NCBI GenBank assembly: GCA_050084985.1
Contig: JBITNC010000001.1
Location: forward strand, 60,264,001 to 60,328,000
Origin: Nageia nagi
Taxonomy: Eukaryota; Pinophyta
Direction of reading: 5' to 3'
Length of the DNA: 64,000 nucleotides
Shown: one piece after another, positions 1 to 10,652 of the stretch
How positions within the stretch are numbered: position 1 is the first letter of the stretch
How the letters are laid out: the number at the start of each line of letters is the position of its first letter
Made by a program: the position numbers and the translations under genes
The notes under the pieces: generated by a model
Database searches by the model: none
What the model was told of the DNA's origin: nothing
The model's input: the letters and a program-made list of their open reading frames with translations, nothing else

Positions 1-946
1 TAGTAGGCAACAGAAGCAGCATGCTTGTTCTTCTTTTTATTATTGAAAGTTCTCACATTTGCATTTCCCTTTCCTTTTTGAGCAAATTTCTTTTTGCGAC
101 AATCATACTCTTTGTGCCCAAAGATACCACAGAAGTTACAATTCCCATCAAACTTTTCTTAGGTGTTGGATTGCTTGATCCTGCTTTATCATTCCTGTGC
201 CTGTAGTTGCCATGATTGTTGTTGTTGTTGCCCTTTTTGTCATACTTCCTGAAGGTAGATGAGGACTTGTTGTCTTTGAATTTGTAATGTTTGAACTTTT
301 TCTTGAAAGGAGTTTTGCTTGCTCCTAGAGCAATGCTATGGTCCTTTGGAGAAAGGTTCAACATTTTCTTGTTCAAAGTTTCCTCATGCTTTAGAAGAAG
401 TCTTGAAAGGTTATCAAGTGAGATGACATCTTCTTCATCATCGAGCCTTGTTTCCATAACTGTGACAAAGTTGCTGAACTTTGAAGTAAGGCTTTGTAGA
501 ATGATGAAGACCATGAACTCATCATTGATCCAGTTGCATCCACAACCAACCAGTTGTGTCCTGAGGTCAATGATTTTGTTTAAGTAGATGGAGGCACTTT
601 CATCTTCACTTTGTCGATACTGCAACAACTTTTGTAGAATGGTAAATCTCCTTGAAAATTTGGACCCAAGGTAGATTTTCTTTAACCGATCCCAAGCTTC
701 CTTTGCTGAAGTTGATGAAGAAATCATGAGAAGGACATCATCTGAAACTGCACGGTAAATCATAGAAGTTGCTAACTCATTCTTTGAGTTGTATACTTCA
801 AGAGCCTTCTCATCGGTAGGAGCAACCGCATCTTCACTAACTGTCTGCCATAGCTTTCTTGCTTGTAACTCGGCTTTCATACGTGGTTCCCATATTCCAA
901 AGTTGGAACCATCGAGTATGTGCTTGGGAACGAAGGTTTCAACCAT
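1..946 (-). pseudogene. A1 copia gag, partial (runs off the window)
   Basis: N-terminal part of a Ty1/copia gag-pol polyprotein. The start is the ATG at 946-944, which opens MVETFVPKHILDGSNFGIW, a UBN2/gag-type opening. I prefer it to upstream ATGs because A2 starts at the same codon, directly after a splice-acceptor-like TAG. The gag body is open for about 260 codons (YRAVSDD, EAWDRLKKIYLGS, SRLLKHEETLNKKML). Around 150-165 a 1-base loss relative to A2 (PTPQEKFDG becomes PTPKKSLMG) shifts the frame. The CX2CX4HX4C zinc knuckle therefore lies in another frame, and the shifted reading stops at 53. The gag of A1 is less decayed than that of A2, which has three stops in the same stretch. Protease and pol lie beyond base 1. 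Confidence 0.88.
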
Positions 947-1084
947 TGCTACAAAAACAAATAAATATACAATAAGAATGTAAACTTCTACAATTTTTCC
1001 ATCTATACATATAAAACATTTAATAAGCAAACATGTCCACATGTGTAAACTCATTAACCACGATCCATAGAAGGATAAAGTTGG

Positions 1085-1530
1085 GGTTGTTTTCTTGTAT
1101 AGAATTAGGCCTTCACCTGGATGCCCGCAAGGTGGAGCCCAGGTACTACCAGTCCTCAACCAGTTCACCTTGGTCAGTGATATACTCTCACAAGGAGAAG
1201 TACCTACTATTTTCCAAGGATCCGACGTATCTTGGACCGGCCATTTTAATTATCTTGATTAAGGGTTTCAGTTTTCCTCCTAGGTTATCAGGATAATCCC
1301 TGAATGGACGTGCGGACATGTGGTATCACTACACACATGCCTGTCCACCTAATAGAGTTATGTCCAATCCAACAGAGGTCTTAGGGGCAATTAAGACGAA
1401 CTTACCACCACTCGGTTCTTCGAACTAAAAGGGCTCCAGTCTGCCCTGTCCTCACCTCATGGCTCCCCAAACAAGTCATGTTGTGGAAAATACGTGCGGA
1501 TGTATTCATTTTAGGGGTTACTTTTCACAT
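1085..1530 (-). other. Conserved leader block, A1 copy
   Basis: About 440 nt of non-coding sequence that aligns nearly base for base with A2 (8650-9105) and is recognisable in B1 (31190-31655) and B2 (41835-42270). Anchors on the plus strand are AACCAGTTCACCTTGGTCAG, CCTCCTAGGTTATCAGGATA and CATGTGGTATCACTACACAC. It has no ORF shared between copies. Differences are mainly C/T and G/A. Its conservation between two LTR families suggests an RNA-level or intronic function. Confidence 0.75.
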
Positions 1531-1743
1531 TTTTGCGTATTGCAAGTATAAGCAAATGTGCAAAAAATATAAAGTAAGGTGAAAAATACTCCATCCACAC
1601 AAACTTGAAACCTTAAGAGGCCAAAAATTGAGTCCAATGGGTTTTGTTCTAACCCCTAAAGGACTTTTACATTGTTCATATTTTGCTCAAAGCACTTAAT
1701 GAATTAAACATAAGAACTAAGTCCTACTTAGTATTTAATTCAT

Positions 1744-2060
1744 AACATGCATTGTATCATGACTTAAAAATTTAAGTAAGCATGCATCATGCATTAAAAA
1801 TTTAAGTCCTAAGCATACTTATAACATGCATTCTATCATGACTTAAATTTAAGTAAGCATGTATCATGCATTAAAAATTTAAGTCCTAAGCATACTTATA
1901 ACATGCATTCTATCATGACTTAAAATTAAGTAAGCATGTATCATGCATTAAAAATTTAAGTCCTAAGCATACTTATAACATGCATTCTATCATGACTTAA
2001 AATTTTAAGTAAGCACGCATTATGCATTAAAAATTTAAGTCCTAAGCATGTTTTATGCAT
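1744..2060. repeat. 77 bp tandem repeat, about 4 copies
   Basis: The anchor AAGTAAGCA recurs at 1774, 1851, 1928 and 2007 (periods 77, 77, 79). Each unit carries CATGCAT-type palindromic cores plus TTTAAGTCCTAAGCATACTT. Single or scattered versions of these phrases occur at the same leader position in A2, B1 and B2, so the array is a local amplification of leader sequence. Confidence 0.9.
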
Positions 2061-2465
2061 CATATGCAACATCTAGATAAAATTTAAGTATAAATTACAT
2101 CTAGATAAAATTTAAGTAAAAATTTATACCAAGGCCCCCCCTTTGTTACTTAAAGTTTTATCCCTAGAGAACCAACTTGTATGCTAAGACTTGTCTTAGA
2201 AGTCAATAATCTTTAAAGTCTTAGTAGGTGAAAAAAAAATATGAACCCCCTTGTTTGTCCACCAAAAGATACGGTGCTTTTGGGAAGTGCAAAGATGTAG
2301 GTGGTCAACAAAAAAAATAAGGCATTTAAGGTGACTAAGAAGACTTGCAAGGTGTTGGTAGCCATCAACCTTGACCGTGTGAAGGAGGATGACTTGCATG
2401 AAGGCATTTAGAGGAAAGCCTATGGAGGTGTTGGGGAGGAAGAGGAAGGAGAGTGCATTTAGAGG

Positions 2466-3110
2466 ATGGGTGGTAATGTGCACAGGCTAACAAATCTCTC
2501 TAGCCTGGTCAGGAAAGCCAGTGGGTGCATATCCAACGAGGAGGAGAGAGCAGAAGATGACAGTGCGAGGAGGCAGTGCAGGCATGCGAGGCAGGTGGAG
2601 GGAGGCCAGGAGAGAGCAGGCTGCATTCAAACGAGGAGACTGCTGGAGAGGCGAGCGGGGGTGACCAAGCAAGGCCCACGATGGTGTGCGCGCGAGGGAG
2701 GAGGCATCGGGATGGATGGTGTATTGCCTGCGAGTAGATCTCGCGTGAGCCTTCTCTGTGTTTTGTGCAAACCCTACGTGTCTTCCTCCTCCCTGCACAT
2801 CGGTAACTTATTTGACCCCATGCCATGCTGCAGACTGCATTTCCATGGACTGCAATGATCGTGGAATATGCACAGCGAGAGGGAGCTGGCGCGCACGAGC
2901 AGGCTGGGAACTGGAGGCCACCGATGATCATTCCAATCCAGGAAATGGTGCAGCAGGAGGAGCAGGTGCATTCATGCAAGGCGGGGGAGGAGGCGAGGAG
3001 GAGCGGCTCTGCGGGGCTGAGGAGCGGCGGAGTGCGGTGGTCGCAGGGGCAGAGCCACCAGGAGGAGGGTGGCTGGGCGCGCGAGGAGGTGGCCGCGCAT
3101 TTTAAAAACG
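2466..3110. other. GC-rich segment in the A1 leader
   Basis: About 640 bp markedly richer in G+C and CpG (GCGCGC, CGCGCGAG) than everything around it, with abrupt edges against AT-rich leader on both sides. Several overlapping ORFs of 65-156 codons exist on both strands, but I recognise no protein in any of them. The segment occupies the same slot in which A2 holds host-like gene fragments, so captured host DNA is one explanation. The other is a lineage-specific GC-rich leader. Confidence 0.6.
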
Positions 3111-3837
3111 TGAATTTGATTTTTAGCTAATGACCCCCCTGAAATTTATATATTTTTGATTATTTGTGAAATAGATTTTTAAAAAATCAAAAATATATAT
3201 ATACGTTTGATTACATTTTAAACGATTTGAAAATAATAAAAAATATACATATATTTTTGTTAATTACATTTTAAACAGATGTAAAATTAAAAAAATATAC
3301 ATATATTTTGTTATTTTAAATAGATTTAAAAATATATATATATAATTTTGTTTTAAACAAAGTTAAAAACAAAATAAGAAATATATATATATATATAATT
3401 TTGTTTTAACCAAGTTAAAAAACAAAATTGTGTAAATATTTCAAAAAAAAACTTGTAAATAAAGTCCTCCACTTTATTTCAACAATAAAATATGTAAAAA
3501 AATTGCACCTTCCTCCTTTTTTGATATTTTTCACAAAAGATTATTGTAAAAAATCTTTTCAATAAGATGCTATCATAATATATTTTTGCTCAAAAGAAAA
3601 AAAATTTTCTTTGTACAAAAAATAGATTACTAACATAAAAGTTTGTTAGTAAGAAAAGAATAGCAAAAATATATTATGGTATTGCTAAGACATTAAGCTA
3701 TCATAATCATACAAAAGATTAGTATCATAATGAACTTTGTTAAAGAAGGATAGAAGGTTATACCTTTGCAAACCTTTTACCTCACAATGAAGAATGAAGA
3801 TCTCCAAAGTTGAGAAGGATGAAGCACTTCCAAGATG

Positions 3838-3911
3838 TAGCTTCCACACCAAAAGAAGAGCATCCACAAAAAGGAGAGCTTCTACACCAAGAAGGAGAGC
3901 TTCCACAACAA
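3838..3911 (-). repeat. ~20 bp tandem repeat next to the A1 PBS
   Basis: Four imperfect units of 18-21 bp (plus-strand AGCTTCCACACCAAAAGAAG, AGCATCCACAAAAAGGAG and two similar). A2 has a single unit in this position, so A1 has expanded the untranslated exon between PBS and splice-donor-like site. Confidence 0.75.
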
Positions 3912-3912
3912 G

Positions 3913-3924
3913 GCTCTGATACCA
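3913..3924 (-). promoter_or_regulatory. A1 primer-binding site (initiator tRNA-Met)
   Basis: The sense strand reads TGGTATCAGAGC, the standard plant Ty1/copia PBS, two bases after the LTR end. It fixes the orientation of A1 (minus) and makes the adjacent LTR a 5' LTR. Confidence 0.93.
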
Positions 3925-3926
3925 AT

Positions 3927-4434
3927 TGAAGGATTTGAACTAGATCTAAACAAATCCTCTAGGACCTTAGACTAGGAAACTCAAGTGTACACAAGATAAC
4001 ACATCTATAATTCTAAGAACATCATTCACACAATATGACACCAATATAATGTGGTTCCTCCCTCCTTGGGAGTACATCCACAACTAGTTCTCTTATTCTC
4101 AAATCTATGTCTCTCTTACAACTATTCTCTAGCTCTCTCCTACACAACCAAGTAGAGTAATCTTACTCAAAACTTAGATATTTTTACATGAGGAGAGGCC
4201 CTCTATTTATAGGTTGAGAGCACCTCCCTAACCTTCCTTTAACCCAAGGGTAAGGTTAGGGTTACATTAAATGTATCACCAAACTTCAACCTACCAACTA
4301 ACTCCTTTGGTAAAGTCAAAGTCTACATATTAAAGAATTCTATTAATCACTTAAGGTATCTACATAACTTTAAGTGATTAATTGAATTTACAAGGAGTTT
4401 AGATATTCACAATATTTCATTACAAATTCTAACA
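3927..4434 (-). repeat. A1 5' LTR (508 bp)
   Basis: The sense strand starts TGTTAGAATTTG and ends CCTTCA, with the PBS adjacent. The TATA-type box CTATAAATAG lies at 4203-4212, with a telobox-like AACCCTAAC (4255-4263) upstream of it in U3. A GTGG/CTCC/GGAG/CCAC hairpin lies at 4051-4081 downstream of the TATA. It is clearly more diverged from the A2 and A3 LTRs than those two are from each other. TGGTT (4435-4439) would be the target duplication if A1 inserted into A2. Confidence 0.9.
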
Positions 4435-4445
4435 TGGTTTCATTG

Positions 4446-4538
4446 TATAAGAAGTTTGTCATGCAGAGCAAACTTACCATGGAGGTATAAAATGTACAAC
4501 AAGTTTGTCACGTAGAGCAAACTTACCACAGAGGTATA
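4446..4538 (-). repeat. Post-pol tail repeat of A2 (2 units)
   Basis: Two units containing plus-strand GAGCAAACTTACCA. On the sense strand each reads TGGTAAGTTTGCTC, a near-consensus 5' splice-site string. A3 has four units at 62615-62815. Confidence 0.75.
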
Positions 4539-4612
4539 TCATAATCAACACACACTATATAACAACAACAAAAGATCCTCTTAGAGGTGAAGTTGTCATC
4601 ACTAACAAAAGT

Positions 4613-7600
4613 TTAAACTTCACTCCCCCTTGAGGGCAACTTCACCAACTCGAGAGAATCCCTAAGCTTGCTGAACTAAGCTTCAGGAAGGGGCTTGGTG
4701 AATAAATTAGCAGAGTTTTCAGTAGATGGACAATACTCCAAGTGTATGATGTCATCTAGAACCTTCTCCCTGATACAATGGGCTTAGATTTCCACATGTT
4801 TGGTTCTCTGATGGAACATAGGATTCTTAGCCAAAGAGATAGCTGATTGATTGTCTGAAGAAATAAGAGATGGGCTATTTTGCTTATACTCAATTTCGTT
4901 CAGAAGATGCCTTAGCCAAATAGCTTCTTGGGCGGTAACAGACATGGCTCAATATTTGAATTTGGTGGTAGAAAGAGTCATAGTAGGTTGCTTCTTGGAA
5001 GCCCAAGAGATAGCACCTGAACCAATGCTAAACACATATGTAGAGGTTGATTTTCTATCATCTCTATCTCCCCCATAATCAGAATCTAAGAATCCAGAGA
5101 GAACAATTAAGGGCAATTTGGAATACTTAAGATTAAGATCCTTTATCCCTGCCACATACCTCAAGATTTGCTTAATAGCATTGAGGTGTTCAACATATGG
5201 TTTTTGCATGAATCGTGCCATCAGATTCACTGCAAAGGTAATATCAGGTCGAGAGATAGTCAGATACAAAAGACTACCGATCAATTGCCTATAAGATGTA
5301 GCATCAGCCAATTGAGAATCTAAGCTCAGAGATACAACGATTCTAGGAGAAATAGGTATTGCAGCATATCTACACTCCTCCATTCCAAACTTTTGCAAGA
5401 TGTCTGATATATACTTAGATTGACTAAGATAAGTACAATCTTTATATTGGTATACTTGCATCCTAAGATAGTAATGCAATAGACCTAGATCAGTCATTTC
5501 AAATGTTGCCTTCAGTTTGGATATGCACTCTTGGATGATTTCAATATTATTGCCAATTATGAGAAGATCATCCACATAAACGAGAATTAAGACCACATCT
5601 TTTCCTTGATTGAGTACATAGAGATCTGAGTTAGAGAAGCACTTGGAAAAACCAATATCTGCAAAGAATCCTGAAATTTTCTTGTACCATGATCTAGGTG
5701 CTTACTTAAGTCCATACAAAGACTTCTTTAGCTTGCACACAAGAGACTCTTTACCTTCTGGAATAAATCCTTCTGGTTGATTCATGTAGATTTCTACATC
5801 TAAGTCACCATTAAGAAATGCACTCTTGACATCAAGTTGGAAAACTTTCCATCCTTGAGCTGCAGAAAGAGTAAGGATTATCCTAATAGTAGGCATTTTG
5901 GCCATAGGAGCAAAGGTTTCCTCATAATCAATACCATATTTCTGAGCAAATCCTTTGGCCACTAACTTTGCTTTGTATTTTTCAATTTCTCCATCAGAAT
6001 TGTACTTGACCTTGTATATCCATTTATTCCAATCACATTTTTCTCATTGGGATAAGGAACCAAATCCTAAGTTTCATTTTTCATGAGCGCCTCATACTCA
6101 ACTTTCATAGCTTCCATCCAACACTCTTGCTTGAAAGCTTCTTTGAAGGTTGATGGCTCATTCTTATTATCAATTTTGGCAAATAAAGATTTATTCAAGG
6201 TCGTACTTCTTGTAATTCTCTGAGCTAGAGAATTTTGCTCTTATGGTGACTTCCCTACATGATCATCCAACCAGTTAGGTGCAGGTGAAGAATCATCTGA
6301 ATCAGACACCTTAGCATGAAAAGTCGTATCCTCAGGAAGTTCATTGAACTTGACATCCCTAGAAATAAAGACTATTTTATGGGATGAGGAGTAGAGCCTA
6401 TAACCTCTATGCTGATTATCATACCCCACAAAGATGCATTTTTTTGATCTTTTATCCAACTTCTTTCTTTTCTCTGAGGTAATGAAGGCAAATGCATCAC
6501 AATTGAAGACCCTAAAGTGTGATATGTTAGGTTTCTTTCCTGTCCATGCTTCATACAAAATTTTACCTTCAACTGCTTTAGTAGGACACCTATTTAGGGT
6601 GTGAATAGTAGTGTGAACAGCTTCACCCCATAAGAAACTAGGAAGGTTACCCAACATGCACCTTGCCATTTCCATAATGGTTTGATTCTTCCTTTCAGCA
6701 ACTCAATTTTGCTAAGGGGTGTAAGGGATTGTGAATTGCCGCTTGATCCCATGTTTGACACAATAGTCGTTAAACTCATTGCTATTATACTCACCCCCAT
6801 TATCAGATCTTAGCATCTTGATCTTAAAATCAGTTTGATTTTCAACAAGAGCCTTAAATTCTTTAAACCTGTCAAAATTTTGATCCTTGTGCTCAAGTAG
6901 ATAACCAAATGTCATCCTGTTGAAGTCATCAATGAAGGTCAGAACATAAGAAGCTCCCCCTAGAGACTTAGTCTGAACTGGACCCATCAAATCTGAATGC
7001 ACAAGTTGAAGAGGATGAGTAGCCCAAGTTGCCTTATCTTTTTCAAACTTTTGCCTATTCATCTTTCCTAGAATGCACCTTTCACGAAGACCAATTTTGG
7101 GTGAAATATTAGGTAAACCTTCCACAAGTTCTTGATTTTTCATATCTTGAATACTCTTGTGGTTAAGGTGCCCTAATTGTTGATGCCAAAGATTACCCTT
7201 TGAACAAACATTTGCAGCAAGACACAGCTTTGAAGGAACTTGATCCATAATAAAGGTCATCCTTTACTGATCCTTTCATCAAGGTGGCAAGTCCTTTCTT
7301 AACACACCAGGAGTGTGAGGTAAACTCAAATGAGTATCCTTTCCTTGTAATCTAAATTATGGAGATAAGATTCATCCTTAGTTTAGGCACATAAAAGACA
7401 TTATCAAGAACCTTTCCATGAATCTTCACACTCCCTATTCCTTGAACATCAAGGATTGTATTATCACCTATCACAACTGCATCCTTCTTGTACTTATGAA
7501 AGTTTTCAAACTTATCCTTTTCATAACACATGCGATTAGTGCATCCTGAATCAACAATCCAATCATTTGAAATAGTTTGAGTCATTGAGTAGTAGGCAAC

Positions 7601-8527
7601 AGTAGCAGCATGCTTGTTCTTCTTTTTATTATGGAAATTTTTCACATTTGTATTTCCTTTGCCTTTTTGAGCAAATTTCTTTTTACGACAATCATACTCT
7701 TTGTGCCCAAAGATGCCACAAAAGTTACAATTTCCATCAAACTTTTCCTGAGGTGTTGGATTGCTTGATCCAGCTTTGTCATTCCTTTGCATGAAGTTGC
7801 CATTATTGTTGCCCTTTTTCTCATACTTCCTGAAGGTAGATGAGGATGTGTTATCTTTGAATTTATAATGTTTGAACTTCTTCTTGAAAGGAGTTTTGGT
7901 TGCTCCTAGAGCAATGTTATTATTCTTTGGAGAAAAATTCAACATTTTCTTGTTCAAAGTTTCCTCATGCTTCAGAAGGAGTTTAGAAAGGTTATCAAGA
8001 GAGATGACATCTTCTTCATCATTGAGCCTAGTTTCCATAACAATGACAAAGTTACTGAACTTTGTAGAAAGGCTTTAAAGAATGATGAAGACCATGAACT
8101 CATCATTGATCTAGTTGCACCCACAGCTAACCAGTTGTGTCCTGAGGTCAATGATTTTGTTCAAGTAAATAGAGGCACTTTCATCTTCACTTTGATGATA
8201 TTGCAACAACTTTTGTAAAATGGTGAACCTCCTTGAAAATTTTGACCCAAGGTAAATTTTCTTTAGCTTATCCCAAGCTTCCTTTGCTGATGTTGAAGAA
8301 GAGATCGTGAAAAGGATGTCATCTGAAACTGCACGATAAATCATTGAAGTTGCTAACTCATTCTTTGAGTTGTAGATTTCAAGAGCCTTCTCATCTATAG
8401 GAGTGACCAAGTCTTCATTAACTATCTACCACAGCTTCCTTGCTTGTAACTCAGCTCTCATACGAGGTTCCCATATGCCAAAGTTGGAACCATCAAGTAT
8501 ATGCTTAGGTATGAAGGTTTCAACCAT
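4613..8527 (-). pseudogene. A2 copia gag-pol polyprotein (decayed)
   Basis: The full copia order is legible. The start ATG is at 8527-8525. Gag has a zinc knuckle CNFCGIFGHKEYDC. Protease has the DWIVDSGCT active site. Integrase has HLNH, HSDLMGP, RSDNGGEY and AERK; the first Cys of the usual CX2C is Arg (LRERC). RT has KSAFLNGD and YVDD at 5567-5578. RNase H has SDYGGDRDD and SSDNQSAI. In-frame stops include gag codons at 8428-8430, 8111-8113 and 8075-8077, one after MNLISII, TAG at 6712-6714 (PYTP*QN), a nearby TGA, YGLK*AP, and TGA after the RNase H KFKY. Nearly all are Gln or Trp to stop by C-to-T or G-to-A change. The RNase H EAEY motif reads KFKY, so its catalytic Glu is gone. The product cannot be functional. 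Confidence 0.92.
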
Positions 8528-8649
8528 TGCTACAAAAGTAAATAAGCAAGAAATGAATAAATTTATACAATTTACCATCTATACAAATCAAACATGATAA
8601 GTAAACATGTCCCACATGTGTAAACTTATAAACCAAGATCTATAGAAGG

Positions 8650-9105
8650 ATAAAGTTGAGGTTATTTTCTTGTATAGAATTAGGCCTTCACCTGGATGCC
8701 TGCAGAGTGGAGCCCAAGTACTACCAGTCCTCAACCAGTTCACCTTGGTCAGTAATATACTCTTATAAGGAGAAGTACCAACTATTTTCCAAGGATCTGA
8801 CGTATCTTGGACCAACCATTTTAATTATCTTTTTAAGGTTTTTAGTTTTCCTCCTAGGTTATCAGGATAATCCCTGAATGGACGTGTGGACATGTGGTAT
8901 CACTACACACATGCCTATCCACCTAATAGAGTTATGTCCAATCTAACAGAGGTCTTAGGGGCAATTAAGATGGATTTACCACCACTTGGCTCTTCGAACT
9001 AAAAGGGCTCCAGTCTACCCTATCCTCACCTCGTGGCTCCCCAAACAAGTCATGTTATGGAAAAGTACGTGCGGATATGTTCATTTTAGGGGTTACTTTC
9101 AATAT
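8650..9105 (-). other. Conserved leader block, A2 copy
   Basis: Counterpart of 1085-1530. It is about 120 nt upstream of the predicted splice acceptor. It contains CTAGGTTATCAGGATAATCC, partly self-complementary (GGATTATCC). Compared with A1 it has mostly C-to-T and G-to-A differences, as expected from methylcytosine decay of a silenced element. Confidence 0.75.
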
Positions 9106-10228
9106 TTTGCATTTTGCAAGTATAAAGCAATTATGCAAAAAATATAAAGTAAAGTAAAAAATACATCATCCACAAGAACTTGAAACCTTAAGAGTCCAAT
9201 GGGTTTTGTACTAACCCTTAAAGGACATTTTTACATTTTGCATACTTTGCTCAAGTTTATAAATTCATTCAAACACTTTAATGAATTTAAAAAAAGGCTA
9301 AGTCCTACTTAGCATTAATCCATAACTTAAACATGCATTATTCCATGACTTAAAAATTAAGTAATAAACATGCATCATGCATTATTTAACTTAAAATTTT
9401 GAGTACTAAGCATGCTTTATTCCTCAAACAAGATTAAGAGGCATGCATTACAAGTTTAGCATGCAAGATCTAGATAAAGTTTTAAGTAAAAATTATACAA
9501 ATTCCCCCCTTTTCACTTAAAGTTTTATCCCTAAAAACTTGTATGCTAAAAATTGTCTTTTAAGTATGCATTTTAAGTAAAAAATTTCCCTTGTTTACTT
9601 AAAAAAATAGCATACTTAGATTACCTTAGCAAATTTTTTTTTTTTTTTACTAAAAAAGTTTTGCCTAAGTAAATTACCATACTTAGAGAAAAAAATTCTA
9701 AGAGATTGACATTCTAGAAATTGCATGTGCACCTTAAAAATGCAATTTTGAGTATAATATTAAAAATATTCTAAGCATCTTTTTAAAAAGGTAAGCAAAG
9801 TTTAACTTAAAAAATAGTATTTTTGACATTATTGTAGAAATAAGCAAAAATATTCACTACTTTCCTAGTCTCCAAGAATTAAATGGAGAAAGAGGAGACC
9901 CATACCCCTACTACATGCATATTTAATGCTACTTTTACCAAAGCATATTAAACAAAAATAAATGCACATAGGTAAAATAGTGATGGCTACCCTTCCCTTA
10001 CCAAGAAGGAGTATACGTTGCCTCTTAGGAGTAATTAAACAAGGACATAAAAAATCAAACCCCTCCTTAGTTGGTAAAAAAAAAATTAAATGCTCAACAA
10101 CTATGTGTGGAAAAAAATGGAAAAAGACCACGGGAGTAGAAGGGAGGTGAAGGTGGCCTGGCGTAGGAGTGGTAAGTCACGTGGGGTAGCCAGATGGTTG
10201 TTGATCGAGAGCACTGTTGCTGTGCGTG

Positions 10229-10516
10229 AGGATCTACAAATGGTTCACGAACCACTCCCCATGCTTCTATCAATGTTCTCTGTATAGTATTCACCTCAGG
10301 AGCTTTGAAGGTCGGAAAGGTAATAGTCACTGGTTGTGTCATCTCCATCTCCATTCCCATGGTTGGAACTAGATAGGAGCCAAGCAAGAGGGCCGCACTC
10401 ATTATACCACAATGCCCACTGCGGATTGCATTCTTAATCAATCCTCCCTCGCTTTTACATTTCCATTTCAAATTACAAGTGCAAAAGCTTTGAATTCTTA
10501 TCTTTGTACAACGCAT
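10229..10516 (-). pseudogene. ctpA: Captured fragment of a CtpA-like thylakoid lumenal processing peptidase
   Basis: A 96-codon open stretch on the element sense strand inside the A2 leader. The central part, with APEVNTIQRTLIEAWGVVRE then PFVDP, closely matches what I recall of the N-terminal mature region of plant CtpA, the S41 peptidase that trims the photosystem II D1 precursor in the thylakoid lumen. In those proteins the segment follows a bipartite transit peptide. Here a hydrophobic stretch (GIMSAALLLGSYLVP) precedes it, which would fit a thylakoid-transfer segment. Similarity stops after FVDP, where the host protein would continue toward the PDZ and protease domains, so only an exon-like N-terminal piece is present. 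The ORF runs on as unrelated sequence to 10094. There are no stops or frameshifts, unlike the element's own gag. The catalytic domain is absent, so no protease activity is expected. Confidence 0.75.
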
Positions 10517-10652
10517 GAGGGGTGACTACAGTCGGAGAGGAGTAAACAGTGCATGAGCATTGGAGCGTGGGGAGATAATGGAGGCTCGAAGGGTTGGGGA
10601 AAGAGAGAGGGGTGAGTTTGCAATGTCAGGTTGTGTGGCTCTACTTGATTTT

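Larger units (their letters stand above)
949..3780 (-). other. A1 leader, predicted spliced intron (2.8 kb)
   Basis: Non-coding stretch between PBS and gag. On the element sense strand it begins at TGTGAG|GTAAAAGG (exon ends 3781) and ends TTTGTTTTTGTAG|CAATGG three bases before the gag ATG. The same donor and acceptor positions recur in A2, B1 and B2. Copia leaders are normally short, so a 2.8 kb leader with good splice consensus at both ends suggests an intron. It contains the conserved block, a 77 bp repeat array and a GC-rich segment. Splicing itself is inference. Confidence 0.55.

Noticed and set aside
2466-3105. Overlapping ORFs of 87-156 codons in the GC-rich A1 segment as a real gene
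   Set aside because: Open frames occur on both strands at once because of high GC, and none shows a recognisable domain.
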